Shown here: in pieces, positions 14,338 through 25,327 of the stretch
Layout of the letters: every line of letters starts with the position of its first letter
Position numbering within the stretch: position 1 is the stretch's first letter
Origin: Rotaria socialis
Taxonomy: Eukaryota > Rotifera > Eurotatoria > Philodinida > Philodinidae
Length of the DNA: 64,000 nucleotides
Direction: 5' to 3'
Assembly (NCBI GenBank): GCA_905331475.1
Contig: CAJNYU010000512.1
Coordinates: forward strand, 62,001-126,000
Notes under the pieces: model-generated
What the model was told of the DNA's origin: nothing
Database searches by the model: none
What the model saw: the letters and a program-made list of their open reading frames with translations, nothing else
Position numbers and translations under genes: made by a program

Positions 14338-15399
14338 CGATCAAAAGCGAAAGAATGGTTACAATAGCTCACACCCGATGAAACTATCTTGTATCATTAA
14401 CTATTTAGTGTCTATTTTGTTTGAGCATACTATCAAACACACGTGGAACTTTATTATGATTTATTAATAAGTTGAAGAATATTCATATTAATATTTAAAG
14501 TATTTATTGCTTTTTTCTTTTGTATCATGTTACAGAAACTAAATGCAAGTGGATTGCTCATATTGTTGTACTCAAACAAATTTCACTTGTTCTAAAGAAT
14601 GCAGGCATCGTGAATGAGAGAACTCTATTAATCCTTCTATTATCTATCTTCAAGATATTTTAGGATCAATTCAAAGTTCACTAATTACTTTCGACTCGTT
14701 GGAAAAAAGAGATCCTTTTACCAGCTCGTTTTTCTTTTGTTTGAATATCTTCTATTTTTATTCTGCTCATATAATCTCGGCTGTCATAAATGCGTACACC
14801 CGTTTTGGATCGCGAGAATGAATCTTTCCTAGTTGAGTCATAGATCATAGAGAGATAGACCGGGTGATTTAATTAGGTTACCAGTTGGCATTGAGGCACA
14901 TGTTGAACTCTATTATATTATTAGATACCAGACAAAAGAAAAGAAGACGCGGTTCTCTAATGTGTTCTATTTGTATCGTTCTGAGCTGGATTCCTTGGAG
15001 TCAGCGTTCTCTGTTCAAAAGGAGACATGTGGTAGTCAAAAAGATGAGTGCTAAGGGCGGAACCTAACGACACACGATCACTATTTCCGGTGCGTGTTTA
15101 TGCGCCTGTATTGAGACGCCTTTGATTTGCTAGAAGAAATCTTACACGATGTGATGGCGATGCAGTGAAAGCGACGGCATACTCATGTTATTTTTCCCTC
15201 TTCGTTCTTTGCATTAAGACGGCTATTGTGACAATGACAATTTATATATTTATTCTTTTTCTTTTTGCTTCGATGTTGCTCGTGTTGCTAGCTGTCAATC
15301 ATGTGTCTATATTATTGAGCATTAACTTTTCTTTTCATTTCTCCTTTTTTTTTTTTGTTATGTATTTATTGGACATTTTGATTTTAGTTGAAAGTTTCA
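11226..15399. other. Long intergenic region without a supportable gene
   Basis: This is about 4.2 kb of AT-rich sequence between the divergent GLG1 and polyamine oxidase genes. It holds a TA microsatellite at 14,293-14,335. On the minus strand, about 13,815-13,940 has a short exon-like frame (EWANRNGNFNEVQALA between AG and GT) that I cannot attach to anything. Other frames look random. Confidence 0.45.
14293..14335. repeat. TA dinucleotide microsatellite
   Basis: About 21 uninterrupted TA units. Translated in frame it gives a spurious YIYIYI peptide, which is not a gene. Confidence 0.95.
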
Positions 15400-17878
15400 A
15401 TGGAACAGCAATTTCGTGTTGTAATTATTGGAGCCGGTATCGCTGGTCTTTCATGTGCCAAATATTTAATTGAAAATGGTATTGATGATTTTGTTATTCT
15501 TGAAGCACATGATCAAATTGGTGGGCGTTGTCAAACTATTCAATTGTGTAAGTGTTTTACTGGAAAAATCTAGAGAAAAAAAAAGAAAAGTCTCCACATG
15601 ATTTTAGTGGATCATCAACTTGAATTGGGCGCTGAATCATTGCATGGCGAAATTTCAAATAATCCATTGTACCGAATAGCCGAAGAACATCATCTTATCG
15701 ATATCGATGACAGTAAGATTGCATGATAGCAACAAAAAACGAAGACTCATAGTTATTTCGTTTTAATGAAAATCATTATATTGTGATTATTTCCGACTGA
15801 CAAATCACAGAGAAAAATAGAATTGAACAAAATGATTTCCAGCGGCTTATATTATTCGATGAATTCAAGAAGAAGCTGCTATTGATCTTCTTTTGCTAGG
15901 CATGAAAATTGATCTATCCGTTGGATCATGTCATACTAGTTTTAATAGAACATTATCTTTCTGTCAAATATAAATCTAAAGAGAAAAAAATTAGGATAGC
16001 AAATATTATTTGACATAGTAGCAATCAAATCTGTCAGAAAAGAATCAACAAAACCTATATGTTAGACAGACATTTTTTTTTTTGCAGGATTTATTTAGTC
16101 TATTTATGATAGAGAATAGCTCAATAATAAGCATGTTTCTTTTTTCTTCTCGCTGCAGGAGGATCAGACCGAGATGATTGTTATCATGATGAAGAAGCGG
16201 AATCGATTGATGAAGATGTTATTGATGAAGTACGAAAAGTTTATGATGAAATATTAGAAAAAAAAGTTGCAGCATATCCATACGAAAATTATCCTGATAT
16301 ATCTTTGGGCGAATTCGTATCGGCTGAAATCGAACAATATATTAAAATTAAAAACGTAACATTAGATAAAGATGAATTAGATGAACAACAAAAAGTCATA
16401 GATTGGCTTAGTAAACAACATCCATATTTAAATACTATTGGTTGTAATAAATTAACGGATGCATCCGTACAAGGTAAAAATATCCTAATTGAAACTTGGA
16501 TAGAAGCAGAACCATAATAAAGGATTTATTTGCTTTTTTTGAAAAATTACCGATAAAATCCGATATGACTTTTTTCTGCATGAACTAATAAAACATATAG
16601 GACAGACTGTTGTGAATAGATTCCATTATTAAACAATACTTCGTCATGTAATTTGGTCACAAACAGCGCCATTATAAAATTCAAATTTGAATCGTTTGTT
16701 TTTTTTTCTTCTTCTTCTTCTTCTTCTTCTTCTGTCATTATGAACTTTATCTTGTAACACCTAGCAACCGAGGATTTTGCTTATCAAAAATCAATTTACA
16801 TAATTAGAAGTATTCCGCCTAACGACAAATGAACGTCGATTCCCTATTCTCTTAGGATGGAATTCTCTTGAACGTTTACCCTCGAATAATCAATATAATG
16901 ATGAAGCAGTTTACCTGTACGGAGGCTTTTCAAATTTTTTGCAAAGAGTATTTGTTGATCAACTAAATGAAAATCAAATTGAATTAAATACTATTGTTAA
17001 ACGTGTTTCTATTCATGAAGAAGAACAATATGTTGATATAGAAATTATTAAAAGTAATCAAGACCTAATAACAACTTATCAAGCTAAACATGTTGTTTGT
17101 ACACAATCGGTCGGTTGCCTTAAACAATCCATGCATCAAATGTTTATACCGCCGTTACCACATGCTAAAAGAATGTGCATACAAAAATTAGCTTTTGGTA
17201 TCGTCAATAAAGTTTGTTTACTGAATAGATAAATAAAACGTTGGTGATGTTTGCAATTTTTCTTTCAAATAGATCTATCTTGGTTTTTCACAGCCATTTT
17301 GGGATGTTGATTTTCAAACATTTAATTTTCTATGGGATACAAATGATGATGATACCGAATGGAACTTAGAATGTTTTTCTAAAACATCTTTTAATGTTAG
17401 TAAACTAAATTTTCTTTCATCTCCATAAAAAAAAGCTGTTTTTTCTCTGGTGCCATAGAGCGATTGGTGTAAAAGTATAACTGGCTTTCATGTTCATCAT
17501 CGATTGCCAAATGTTCTCGTCACACGGATAAGTGGTGAAGCAGCAAAATATATTGAAACCATACCAGACGATTTACTTGCAATGGCATTTCAAGAACTTC
17601 TTTATCACTTCTATCCTGATAATCAAACTCCAAAACCTGAACAATTAATTAGATCACGATGGTTCAACGAACCATTTATACGTGGTTCACATACATTCAT
17701 TAAAATTGGCTCGAGTATGCATGATATTAAACAATTAGCTGCGCCATGGCCAAGCAAGCCTGCCAAACCGCTTATTCTTTTTGCTGGCGAAGGAACACAT
17801 GAAAGATTTTACGGAACAGCACATGGCGCTTATATGACTGGTATACGTGAAGCAAAACGCATTATGGAATTCTATTAA
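15400..17878 (+). CDS. FAD-dependent spermine/polyamine oxidase, six exons
   Basis: This enzyme oxidises spermine, spermidine or their acetylated forms, producing a shorter polyamine, an aldehyde and hydrogen peroxide. Exons 15400-15547, 15608-15712, 16159-16473, 16856-17211, 17273-17395 and 17459-17878 sum to 488 codons plus stop. The Rossmann motif [17 protein letters not shown] lies near residues 7-23 and the GGR flavin motif near 42-44. ELGAESLHG follows around H62, matching the conserved substrate-side His. The FGIVNKIYLGF block places the expected active-site Lys at about K308, at an exon junction. The C-terminal flavin block reads [22 protein letters not shown]. Human PAOX is 511 and SMOX 555 residues, so this is full length. 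No signal peptide is seen, suggesting a cytosolic or peroxisomal enzyme. Splice-site-like TTTTAG lies 12 nt before the ATG. I cannot separate SMOX from PAOX by eye. Confidence 0.92.
16700..16736. repeat. TTC trinucleotide microsatellite within an intron
   Basis: About ten TTC/TCT units lie inside the intron between oxidase exons 3 and 4. The minus-strand poly-Glu frame over it is an artefact. Confidence 0.9.
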
Positions 17879-18907
17879 TTTCTATGTACAAAGTTGAAGT
17901 ATGATATAGTGTATTGATATTTTTATATTGTATAACCGATTACTTAAAATAATAAACACTAATAATGAAAATTAGTTGTGTTCGCCTTCTTTTAAAAACA
18001 TTTCAGATGGTAGAATATCTTTTAGAATGCGAAACATTTTATATTCTTTATAGAATACAATTCATAAGGATTGTATACCGTATCGACGAAATAGACATCG
18101 TATTGAAATAAAATTGTGATCGGTTTCGTTCTGAAATATATAGGATATGCAAGAATATGAACTGAAAACAAAAACAAACTTCTTGGTATGTTATAGTTCG
18201 GTCATGTCGTAGAAGTTGGCATCGATTGTCAAGAAAATAAAATTTTATCACTTTTGCTTGCATCAAGTTGAGGCGTTAACAAAATTAATTTATAATTAAA
18301 ATTCTCATATGAGAAAATAGAGCTGCTAAAAATATTTGCATTTTATCTATAATTTATTTTAATCAACTTTGACAAGAAGAGACACAAAGTTCCTTTTCAA
18401 TCAAGTGAAATTATTGAATTCGCTACAATTTTTTTACGGTCTTTTTCGAGGCAAATCAAAGAAGTGAGTAGAACTCTTATTTAGACAATACTTATCTGAA
18501 GTACATAAAAGCGTTTCCTACTCTATTGTATTCGAATAGCTGTTTTTACTTAGAACAGAACACGACACATAATTGCATATCTATAAATTCATTTTCTGGA
18601 CTTCATTCTTGATGTAATTTACAAGGCCAGTCGAAGAAAAAATAATCTAAATTATTCATCGATGTTTCATACCAAACTATTCTAGTTGCATTATAAATTG
18701 AAAATAAAATATGGCCTTCTCTCACTCATCTATGCAAGATTATATATGATATTGTTTCAAGTAGAAAAGATAATTGTTGTCGCATGTTTAACATTGCAGA
18801 TGACGTGCGTTATCATTTTCTCATTAAATTCTTACAATGATAAAGCAAAAGAATAGATCACAGAGAAAAGTTTCATAAGACAAAAGACTTCATGTTTTGA
18901 AATCCGT
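17879..18907. other. Intergenic spacer before the ART-TPR gene
   Basis: This is about 1 kb of AT-rich sequence. An AATAAA signal at about 17,950 could polyadenylate the oxidase mRNA. No coding content or clear promoter motif is visible. Confidence 0.5.
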
Positions 18908-21025
18908 ATGATGGGACACAAAAATTCTAAATCTTACTCTCTATCGGTGACGACTCGCTCAAATCTACCACTATCTTTACTATCCTTTAAAAACAACGAA
19001 TCATTGCCCAGAAATCATCCTCAGTTTATGGCAGAAATGCCCAGTCGAATCCATACATATAAATTACCGCTCACACCGATAGAATCTACTAAAATAATTG
19101 AAAATTATGTTGTCGTTTGGTTTGGTAGAAACATCGATGAAGATCATAACTCAATAAATCAAATTCGCCGTGTTGCTCATTCGTTTCGATTATTTACTGA
19201 TATTGATGAACTTTTTGCGTTCATTGTTAAACTAAACGACGAAAAATTACTTTTAATTTTGTCGGACCCATCCGCTCAAAAAGTTGTTTCTAGCATTCAT
19301 CAAACTTCTCAACTTATTGCGGTCTATATTCTTTCTAATGATAGATTAAATGATGAATCATGGATAAAGCAATTTGAAAAAATACACGGCACATTTACTC
19401 ATATGGAATCCATATGTGAAAAATTAAAAGATAAATTATTTTTGCCTGAGAAAGATATTATACCGATTGAAATACTTGATGCAACAACACTTCTTATTCA
19501 AAATTTAATTAAAAAAATTCTTCTTGATGAAATAGTTTATCATAAGAAATCTAAAAAAAAACTTATCAAATACGCACGTCAACAATATGCTAACGAGTTA
19601 GATACAATTAAAGAATTTGAAGAAAATTATATTCCTTCAAAAGCCATCTGGTGGTATACAAGAAAATGTTTTCTCTATGTTGCAATGAATAACGCTTTTC
19701 GCACACACGATATAGAACTAATCATTAAAATGGGCTTCTTTATTCGAGATCTTCATCGACAAATCAATCAATCCGCTGATGAAATTGATAATCAAACTGA
19801 GACGATTGTTTACCGAGGTCAAGGAATATCAGAACATGACTTAGATATGCTAAAAACTAAGAAGAATGGGTTGCTTTCGTTTAATAATTTTCTTTGGACA
19901 AATACTAATCGAGATACATCATTACATTTTGCATATTCTGCCAGAAATAATCCGGATCTAATTGGAGTTTTATTTCAAATGAAAATCAATTCATCGATAA
20001 AATCTATTTCATTAGAAAAATTAAGTTACGATTTAAATTCTGAAAGTGGAATTTTATTTTCGATCTACACTTTATTTCGTATTGATGAAATCAAACAAGT
20101 TGACGATAAAATTTGGGAAATAAATTTAATATTAATCAATGACAATGATCAACAATTACAAGAGTATGTTCAATCTGTAGAACGCATTGAAGAAAAAACA
20201 GCATGGCAACAGTTAGGTTTCTATTTTATTCAAATCAATGAATTCGATACAGCTGAATTGCTGTATAAAATCTTACTGCAATCCAATGCAACTGACGATT
20301 CAGAACAGTTAGCTATACTAAATGAACGACTTGGATTTCTCTATAATAAAAAGAATAATTTAATAGATTCACTTCTACACTATAAAAAATCATTAGAGAT
20401 CTATTTAACTATTTCATTATCAGATGATTCTAGTCTCTATTCAATTTACTTAAATATTGGCAATCTTTTTCATAAGCAAAATAATTTAAATGAAGCAATG
20501 GAAAATTATAAATGTGCATTAAATATTATACTTCATTCATTAAAAATTGATTCGATAAAAGTAGCTACAGTTTATTATCATATAGCTGAAATATATAATG
20601 CACAAGGATTATTTAGTGAAGCTATTCAAAACTATCAATCATCCTTAGAAAGTGAACTTAAAATTGCTCCACAACGACACTTACCACTAGCTAATACTTA
20701 CAATAGAATCGGTGCAGCTTTCTATCAAATGAATGATTTTATTACAGCATTTTCTTATTATGGAAAAGCACTTAAAATTCAAAAGAAATATCTTTCGCCG
20801 AATCATTCAACGTTAGCCGAAACCAATTATCATATTGCTATGACGTTCGCTGGTTTACAACAATATAGAAAAGCTATTGAATATGCAGCACTAGCTGTTA
20901 ATATTGCTCGACATTCACTTGAATCTAAAGATGATCGTATACGATTATATGAAGATTATCTTCATGAACTTCAAGAAAAACCTTTAATTGGTGTTCTACC
21001 AAAAAATGGTTCTGTTCATGAATAA
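18908..21025 (+). CDS. ADP-ribosyltransferase-fold/TPR protein with degenerate catalytic motifs
   Basis: This is an intact single-exon frame of 705 codons. Residues about 50-180 resemble the receiver-like domain found at the front of many bdelloid ART-TPR proteins (VVWFGRNIDED and LLILSDPSAQKVV). A linker follows (WWYTRKCF, then MGFFIRDLHRQI). Residues about 298-425 match the arginine-specific ART domain. The first motif is kept (VYRGQG, R303). The second, normally F-L-S-T-S, is FLWTNTN (residues 328-334). The E-x-E pair that precedes ILFS reads E379-S380-G381, so the catalytic Glu is Gly. Residues about 425-690 hold six TPR units of kinesin-light-chain spacing (for example LNIGNLFHKQNNLNEAMENY). 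The TPRs probably bind a partner protein. I infer an ART-fold pseudoenzyme rather than a pseudogene, because the frame is open throughout. No neighbour suggests its pathway. Confidence 0.88.
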   Translation: MMGHKNSKSYSLSVTTRSNLPLSLLSFKNNESLPRNHPQFMAEMPSRIHTYKLPLTPIESTKIIENYVVVWFGRNIDEDHNSINQIRRVAHSFRLFTDIDELFAFIVKLNDEKLLLILSDPSAQKVVSSIHQTSQLIAVYILSNDRLNDESWIKQFEKIHGTFTHMESICEKLKDKLFLPEKDIIPIEILDATTLLIQNLIKKILLDEIVYHKKSKKKLIKYARQQYANELDTIKEFEENYIPSKAIWWYTRKCFLYVAMNNAFRTHDIELIIKMGFFIRDLHRQINQSADEIDNQTETIVYRGQGISEHDLDMLKTKKNGLLSFNNFLWTNTNRDTSLHFAYSARNNPDLIGVLFQMKINSSIKSISLEKLSYDLNSESGILFSIYTLFRIDEIKQVDDKIWEINLILINDNDQQLQEYVQSVERIEEKTAWQQLGFYFIQINEFDTAELLYKILLQSNATDDSEQLAILNERLGFLYNKKNNLIDSLLHYKKSLEIYLTISLSDDSSLYSIYLNIGNLFHKQNNLNEAMENYKCALNIILHSLKIDSIKVATVYYHIAEIYNAQGLFSEAIQNYQSSLESELKIAPQRHLPLANTYNRIGAAFYQMNDFITAFSYYGKALKIQKKYLSPNHSTLAETNYHIAMTFAGLQQYRKAIEYAALAVNIARHSLESKDDRIRLYEDYLHELQEKPLIGVLPKNGSVHE

Positions 21026-21390
21026 ATGAATATTTTCAATGATCTAATTTCAACTACGATTGCGTATGAAATCATCTGAAATCACGTTCAAAATGTGATA
21101 GAAATTGAATAGATATGAGTATGCTAAAAAATAAAACCAGTAAATTTGCCATATTCGAACAAGTTGTATTGAAAGAAGCAGCATTAGATAAATCAGCGAC
21201 AGCACTTCCTCATATTTAGATTTTTGTTGGTTATATGCAATCAATTCGTCAATGTGATTTTGAAAGAATTTATTTGAATTCAACACAGTTTTTGTAAAAA
21301 TTAATTGAATAGTATTGTTTGATATATGTGGTTACTGGTTCAAAATGAGTTCTTTCGAATGACACATCGTTCATGGAGAACACTGTGGGG

Positions 21391-21428
21391 NNNNNNNNNN
21401 NNNNNNNNNNNNNNNNNNNNNNNNNNNN
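21391..21428. other. Assembly gap (38 N)
   Basis: Thirty-eight undetermined bases. The sequence just after the gap begins an inverted repeat arm, so a hairpin may have stopped assembly. Confidence 1.
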
Positions 21429-21431
21429 TTG

Positions 21432-21554
21432 AAACTTGAATTCAATTGAAAATTTCAATTTTCAATTTTTAAACCAATAGCATTCTGAAGAATAGCGACT
21501 TACACGTATATCGCCATAAGTTGAAAGTTGAAATTTTCAACTGAATTCAAGTTT
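21432..21554. repeat. Inverted repeat with about 27-bp arms
   Basis: The left arm (21,432-21,458) and right arm (21,528-21,554) are reverse complements with one mismatch, separated by about 70 bp. Each arm contains the core CTTGAATTCA and is rich in TTGAAA. This could be a terminal-repeat miniature element or a hairpin. The loop encodes nothing recognisable. Confidence 0.85.
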
Positions 21555-23148
21555 GACACTACTGATACAACAAGGATAAGTTGTACGATTTGACAAGACT
21601 TCCAGAAGAAGAAGTTTTAGAGTCACGTAGAAGAAAAAAGAAAAAAAGGAGTTGATTATAATAGAACCAACTAACCAAGAAAAGTAACAAGCTAATGAAA
21701 AAAGAAAGACACAGTAAAAGTAAAGACGCGGGTAGTAGCTAGACAATAAGAATCAAGAAGCTATATTGAAAAAAATATATGTACAAGTATAATTAGTATC
21801 AGCACATAATACAGGTGACGTTATGCCGTCGCAGGGGGGACATTTGTATCGTGAGCAAAGAATTCGATTACATATATTTTCACTGGCTTATATCATCATT
21901 ATTTTGAGTAGAGATTTTAGAATGTAGCTGAGGATTTGTATAAGACAAATTTGTTTTTGCAATTCATATAGACTAGTCTAGCTAAGCATAAGAGTTTCGA
22001 GCTTCAGATCTGGAAGCACGAGTTTGAAGAAAATCTAGGTCACACACACACACTCGCTGGTAAACTTTTTCTGATAAGCTTTCGAATGGCATTATTTCGA
22101 TGAAGAATATTTTATCATAGACTAACATCGATAGCTATGACAATGATAATAACCAACGATGAATTCAAATCAACATAGTGATTACCATGGAGAGAGGTAC
22201 ATTATGAAGTAAGCTATGTGTCTCTTGTTATTCAAAATTTTCATAGATACTATCCACTCAAACGAAGATCTTCAGTCTTGATACGTGGTGTTGTTTTTAT
22301 CATTTTAGGGGGTTTTCATGGGTCTCTCCCCCAAGATACACAAGTTTTTCTTAATCGAACGAAACTTTCAGAGTTTGTAGTACAAGTTGATAAGACTTTT
22401 GGCTTTATCACTTTTTTAAATTCATTAATAAACATCTGTAAGTAGACGATGAAACATTTCGCTTTCTTGAAAAAATTCGACGGTGAGCAGAAAATCAATG
22501 TCTTTTGAAACACAAAACGATTCAATCATGCATACATATTGTATATCATCTGATAGCTCATGGTCATAGCTTCATTTAAACAGACTGTGTGCACTCATAT
22601 TTTGAAACATTATATATAACTGTATCTAAATCCAATGAATATCGAGTGAGCGTTTGTCTGCCAGACGACGCACATCCACACAATATTATATAATGATCAT
22701 TTGGATCAAATAGCTTTTTTGTCATCTTATCGATAATGGAAAACGACAGAATGAATAAGAATTTCATGACAACAACATGCATAGAACTTTTCCATTAGCA
22801 CATATATTTAAGATAGGTCAATTGTAAACTAATTCTCATGGAATATAATGCGATTTAACCTACTGAGCACTGTTATTCAGTGAAACGTATTACAGTATAA
22901 TTACCGCTCTTATATTATTGGTTCATATTACTAGTACTGAATATAATAAACCAATAACGTGAAAATTAAAGTGCATCATCGATGAACTTTTTTTCATGTT
23001 AGTTTGTTCGACATAATCTTTATACACTTATATGGGTATTTGTCGAATATTTCTTATTGGTTGTGAATGTATAATCCTTGGATATGATTTAACGCCTGTT
23101 GAACAAGCAATTTTTTTTTCTATCTATCGGATTTTCTAGACGACAACG

Positions 23149-25091
23149 ATGGTACCGGAATCTGTAAGTACTAGTGAATCTAACAGTAAACGTAGACTAA
23201 AAAATAAAATACCAAAACGATTACGTCATAAAAATAAACCAAATGATATTCCTACTGAAGAGAATGTTAACAATGAAATTCCAAAGACAGGTAATCACAA
23301 TGACTTGATGTTCAATAGAACGCAGTACATATAATGCGAAAGTGTATTATTTATTTTTTTCGAATATGCAGATCAAACATCAGTGATAAAACCAAATACT
23401 ATTCAAGAAAGTGCTCCTTTCATATTGGACACTTTACCTTCAACAGCATCAGATTATACCTCTCCGGCTGTACCCATGAATGAGACATCAGTAGGACATT
23501 TTTTAATTTATTTATAACAAAAAAAAGATGAGATTTGGTGTTATTATTTTCTATAGATAGATTATTGGAAATTTTGTACGAAGAAAGCATTGGATATTCT
23601 TGAAAAACAAGCATCGAATCGACGAAAATTTATCATTGAAAGGCAGTAAGTCGAATTAAATTTTATCATGTTCTTATCCTGACAAGAATTTTAGTCAAGA
23701 ACGCATCAATAGTACGCAATGTTTACTTGGTCAACGTGAACGAATCGACATACTGACTGAAGAAAATCATTCGGTAAGGGATCGATTACATATTTTCTTC
23801 TACATCGACAATTGAATGACCGATTGTGTGAATCCATTGGAAATTTAATCATCGAAATCGTCTCATTTTCTCTTGCGAACTTTTCTTTTGATTAAGATGT
23901 GTCAAGTAGTCGATTCTTTGCGAAACGAACTACGTACAAAAGATGAAACTTTAAAAATGTTGCAAGAAAAACTTCACGATCGTGATGGTCTCATCCTTGA
24001 CAATGAATGTTTAAGTTTACAATTACAATCAATCGATCATAAACTTCAACGCGTTACTATGGAATATAGTAAAAAGATGGAAGAAAATCGTCAGCATCAA
24101 GATGAATATGATGAACAAATACAATCGTTAATGGATGAAATTGAACGCATAAAACGTGATCTTGTCTTAGAAGAATATCGAAAACAAGAAGCTGAAAGAA
24201 AAGTTCGTTCCTATGAAGAAAAAATCAAAGTAGAACAAAATCTAAATAAAAAAACACAACAAGATATCATTCAATTAAAGCAAGATTTAAAATCAATTCA
24301 TATGAGATACGACTCATTGCAAATTGAAATGCTTGCTATGCATGAAGCAAACATTAGTGAACTATCGTTAATACCACCAAAAGATACTAATGACAATGAA
24401 TGGCCAAAGAAACGTACAATACCTCATGAAGCTGTAAGAAGATTATTCTAGTTCATCGATTTCTCATGAAAATTATATTTTAGAACCAATATTTGGAAAC
24501 GAAACGATCAAAACGAAAAACGCGAGATCGTACCGAATCAGCAGCCAGTACAAGAAGTGCATGCAGTGATAAACAAAATAAAGCAATGGCAAAATCATCA
24601 AAAAATAAAGAAGTATGTACTTGAAAATAAAGACGAAAAAATCAATTTATTCTCTATTTTAAGAATGAAATCAATGATCCGTCGTTAATCTCGAAAAGAA
24701 AAACGTTGAAATCGAAAAAATCAAGTAATTTGTTTTATTAGAAATTTTGTTGCGTTGCTTATATTCGCTTGATTAGGTAAAAATCATTTGCCAATGGTCA
24801 CTCTTACACAAGCTAGTCCATCGAACGGTCAAGGAATATTAATGGAAAACGATTCAACACAATTATTAATTCCATCATTAGCTGGTGTAACATCGGAGAG
24901 TAATACATCAAGTATGTTCATTTGATTAAAAATTTTGTTTTTAATCGTTGTGCTATATTTGAGTAGCAGGTTCTCATGGTACGAGCTGTGAATCACAACC
25001 ATTAAATTCGCGATCAAAAAAGCCAAGTCGTTATCCGTGTCGACGTGCTCAACGTCCAGTTAAACAAATTGAGGCTATTGATCAAGTATAA
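23149..25091 (+). CDS. Coiled-coil protein with basic C-terminal tail, nine exons
   Basis: Exons 23149-23290, 23372-23490, 23557-23645, 23695-23773, 23897-24433, 24484-24612, 24664-24724, 24777-24911 and 24970-25091 keep phase and give 470 residues. The N-terminus is basic (KRRLKNKIPKRLRHKNK). A segment starting DYWKFCTKKALDILEKQA leads into a long coiled coil spanning roughly residues 90-330, dense in Glu, Lys, Leu and Gln. The C-terminal third is Ser/Lys-rich and ends in a basic patch (RYPCRRAQRPVKQIEAID). The layout recalls nuclear or chromosome-associated coiled-coil proteins: the YWK start is geminin-like and the basic tail is loosely shugoshin-like. Neither resemblance is strong enough for a name. 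A 3' splice-site-like TTTTCTAG ends 9 nt before the ATG. The next gene begins 236 bp after the stop on the same strand. Confidence 0.8.
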
Positions 25092-25217
25092 AGATATATT
25101 TTATGCAATTCGATAATGTTTTTGCTTTTATTTTAGATTAATCAGTGACGATACTTATTTTCCCCCTTTTTTTTTATAAACTTATTATGTTAATTATCTA
25201 ATTTTTCATGTGTATTC

Positions 25218-25289
25218 AATAAAAAGATAATCTCGTTCGCTTTACGTACTTTATTATTAAAATAAATATATATTCTATTTTTCTTATAG
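25218..25289 (+). promoter_or_regulatory. Poly(A) signal followed by candidate trans-splice acceptor
   Basis: AATAAA at 25,218-25,223, and a second copy near 25,260, follow the coiled-coil gene. A pyrimidine tract ending TTTTTCTTATAG (AG at 25,288-25,289) comes next, and the Tudor gene ATG lies at 25,328. This order is what an operon resolved by spliced-leader trans-splicing would show. A 5'-UTR cis-intron of an independent gene would look similar. Confidence 0.4.
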
Positions 25290-25327
25290 ATAAGATTATA
25301 GCGTTGGAAATTTTCCGTTTTCTAAAA

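Larger units (their letters stand above)
21026..23148. other. Intergenic region with assembly gap and inverted repeat
   Basis: This 2.1-kb stretch has no supportable gene. It holds the N gap (21,391-21,428), the inverted repeat just after it, and a short CA run near 22,039-22,052. Remaining frames are short and of random composition. Confidence 0.5.

Noticed and set aside
14276..14467. Open frame with a YIYIYI repeat
   Set aside because: It is the translation of a TA microsatellite with no other coding signal.
16547..16738. Minus-strand frame starting with poly-Glu
   Set aside because: It arises from the TTC repeat inside an intron of the oxidase gene.
21380..21390. TGTGGGG beside the gap as a telomeric repeat (bdelloid telomeres use TGTGGG)
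   Set aside because: Only one unit is present before the gap, so chance is the simplest reading.
22218..22445. 75-codon frame with a hydrophobic stretch
   Set aside because: No start context, splice signals or recognisable motif, and it overlaps an equally open frame on the other strand.
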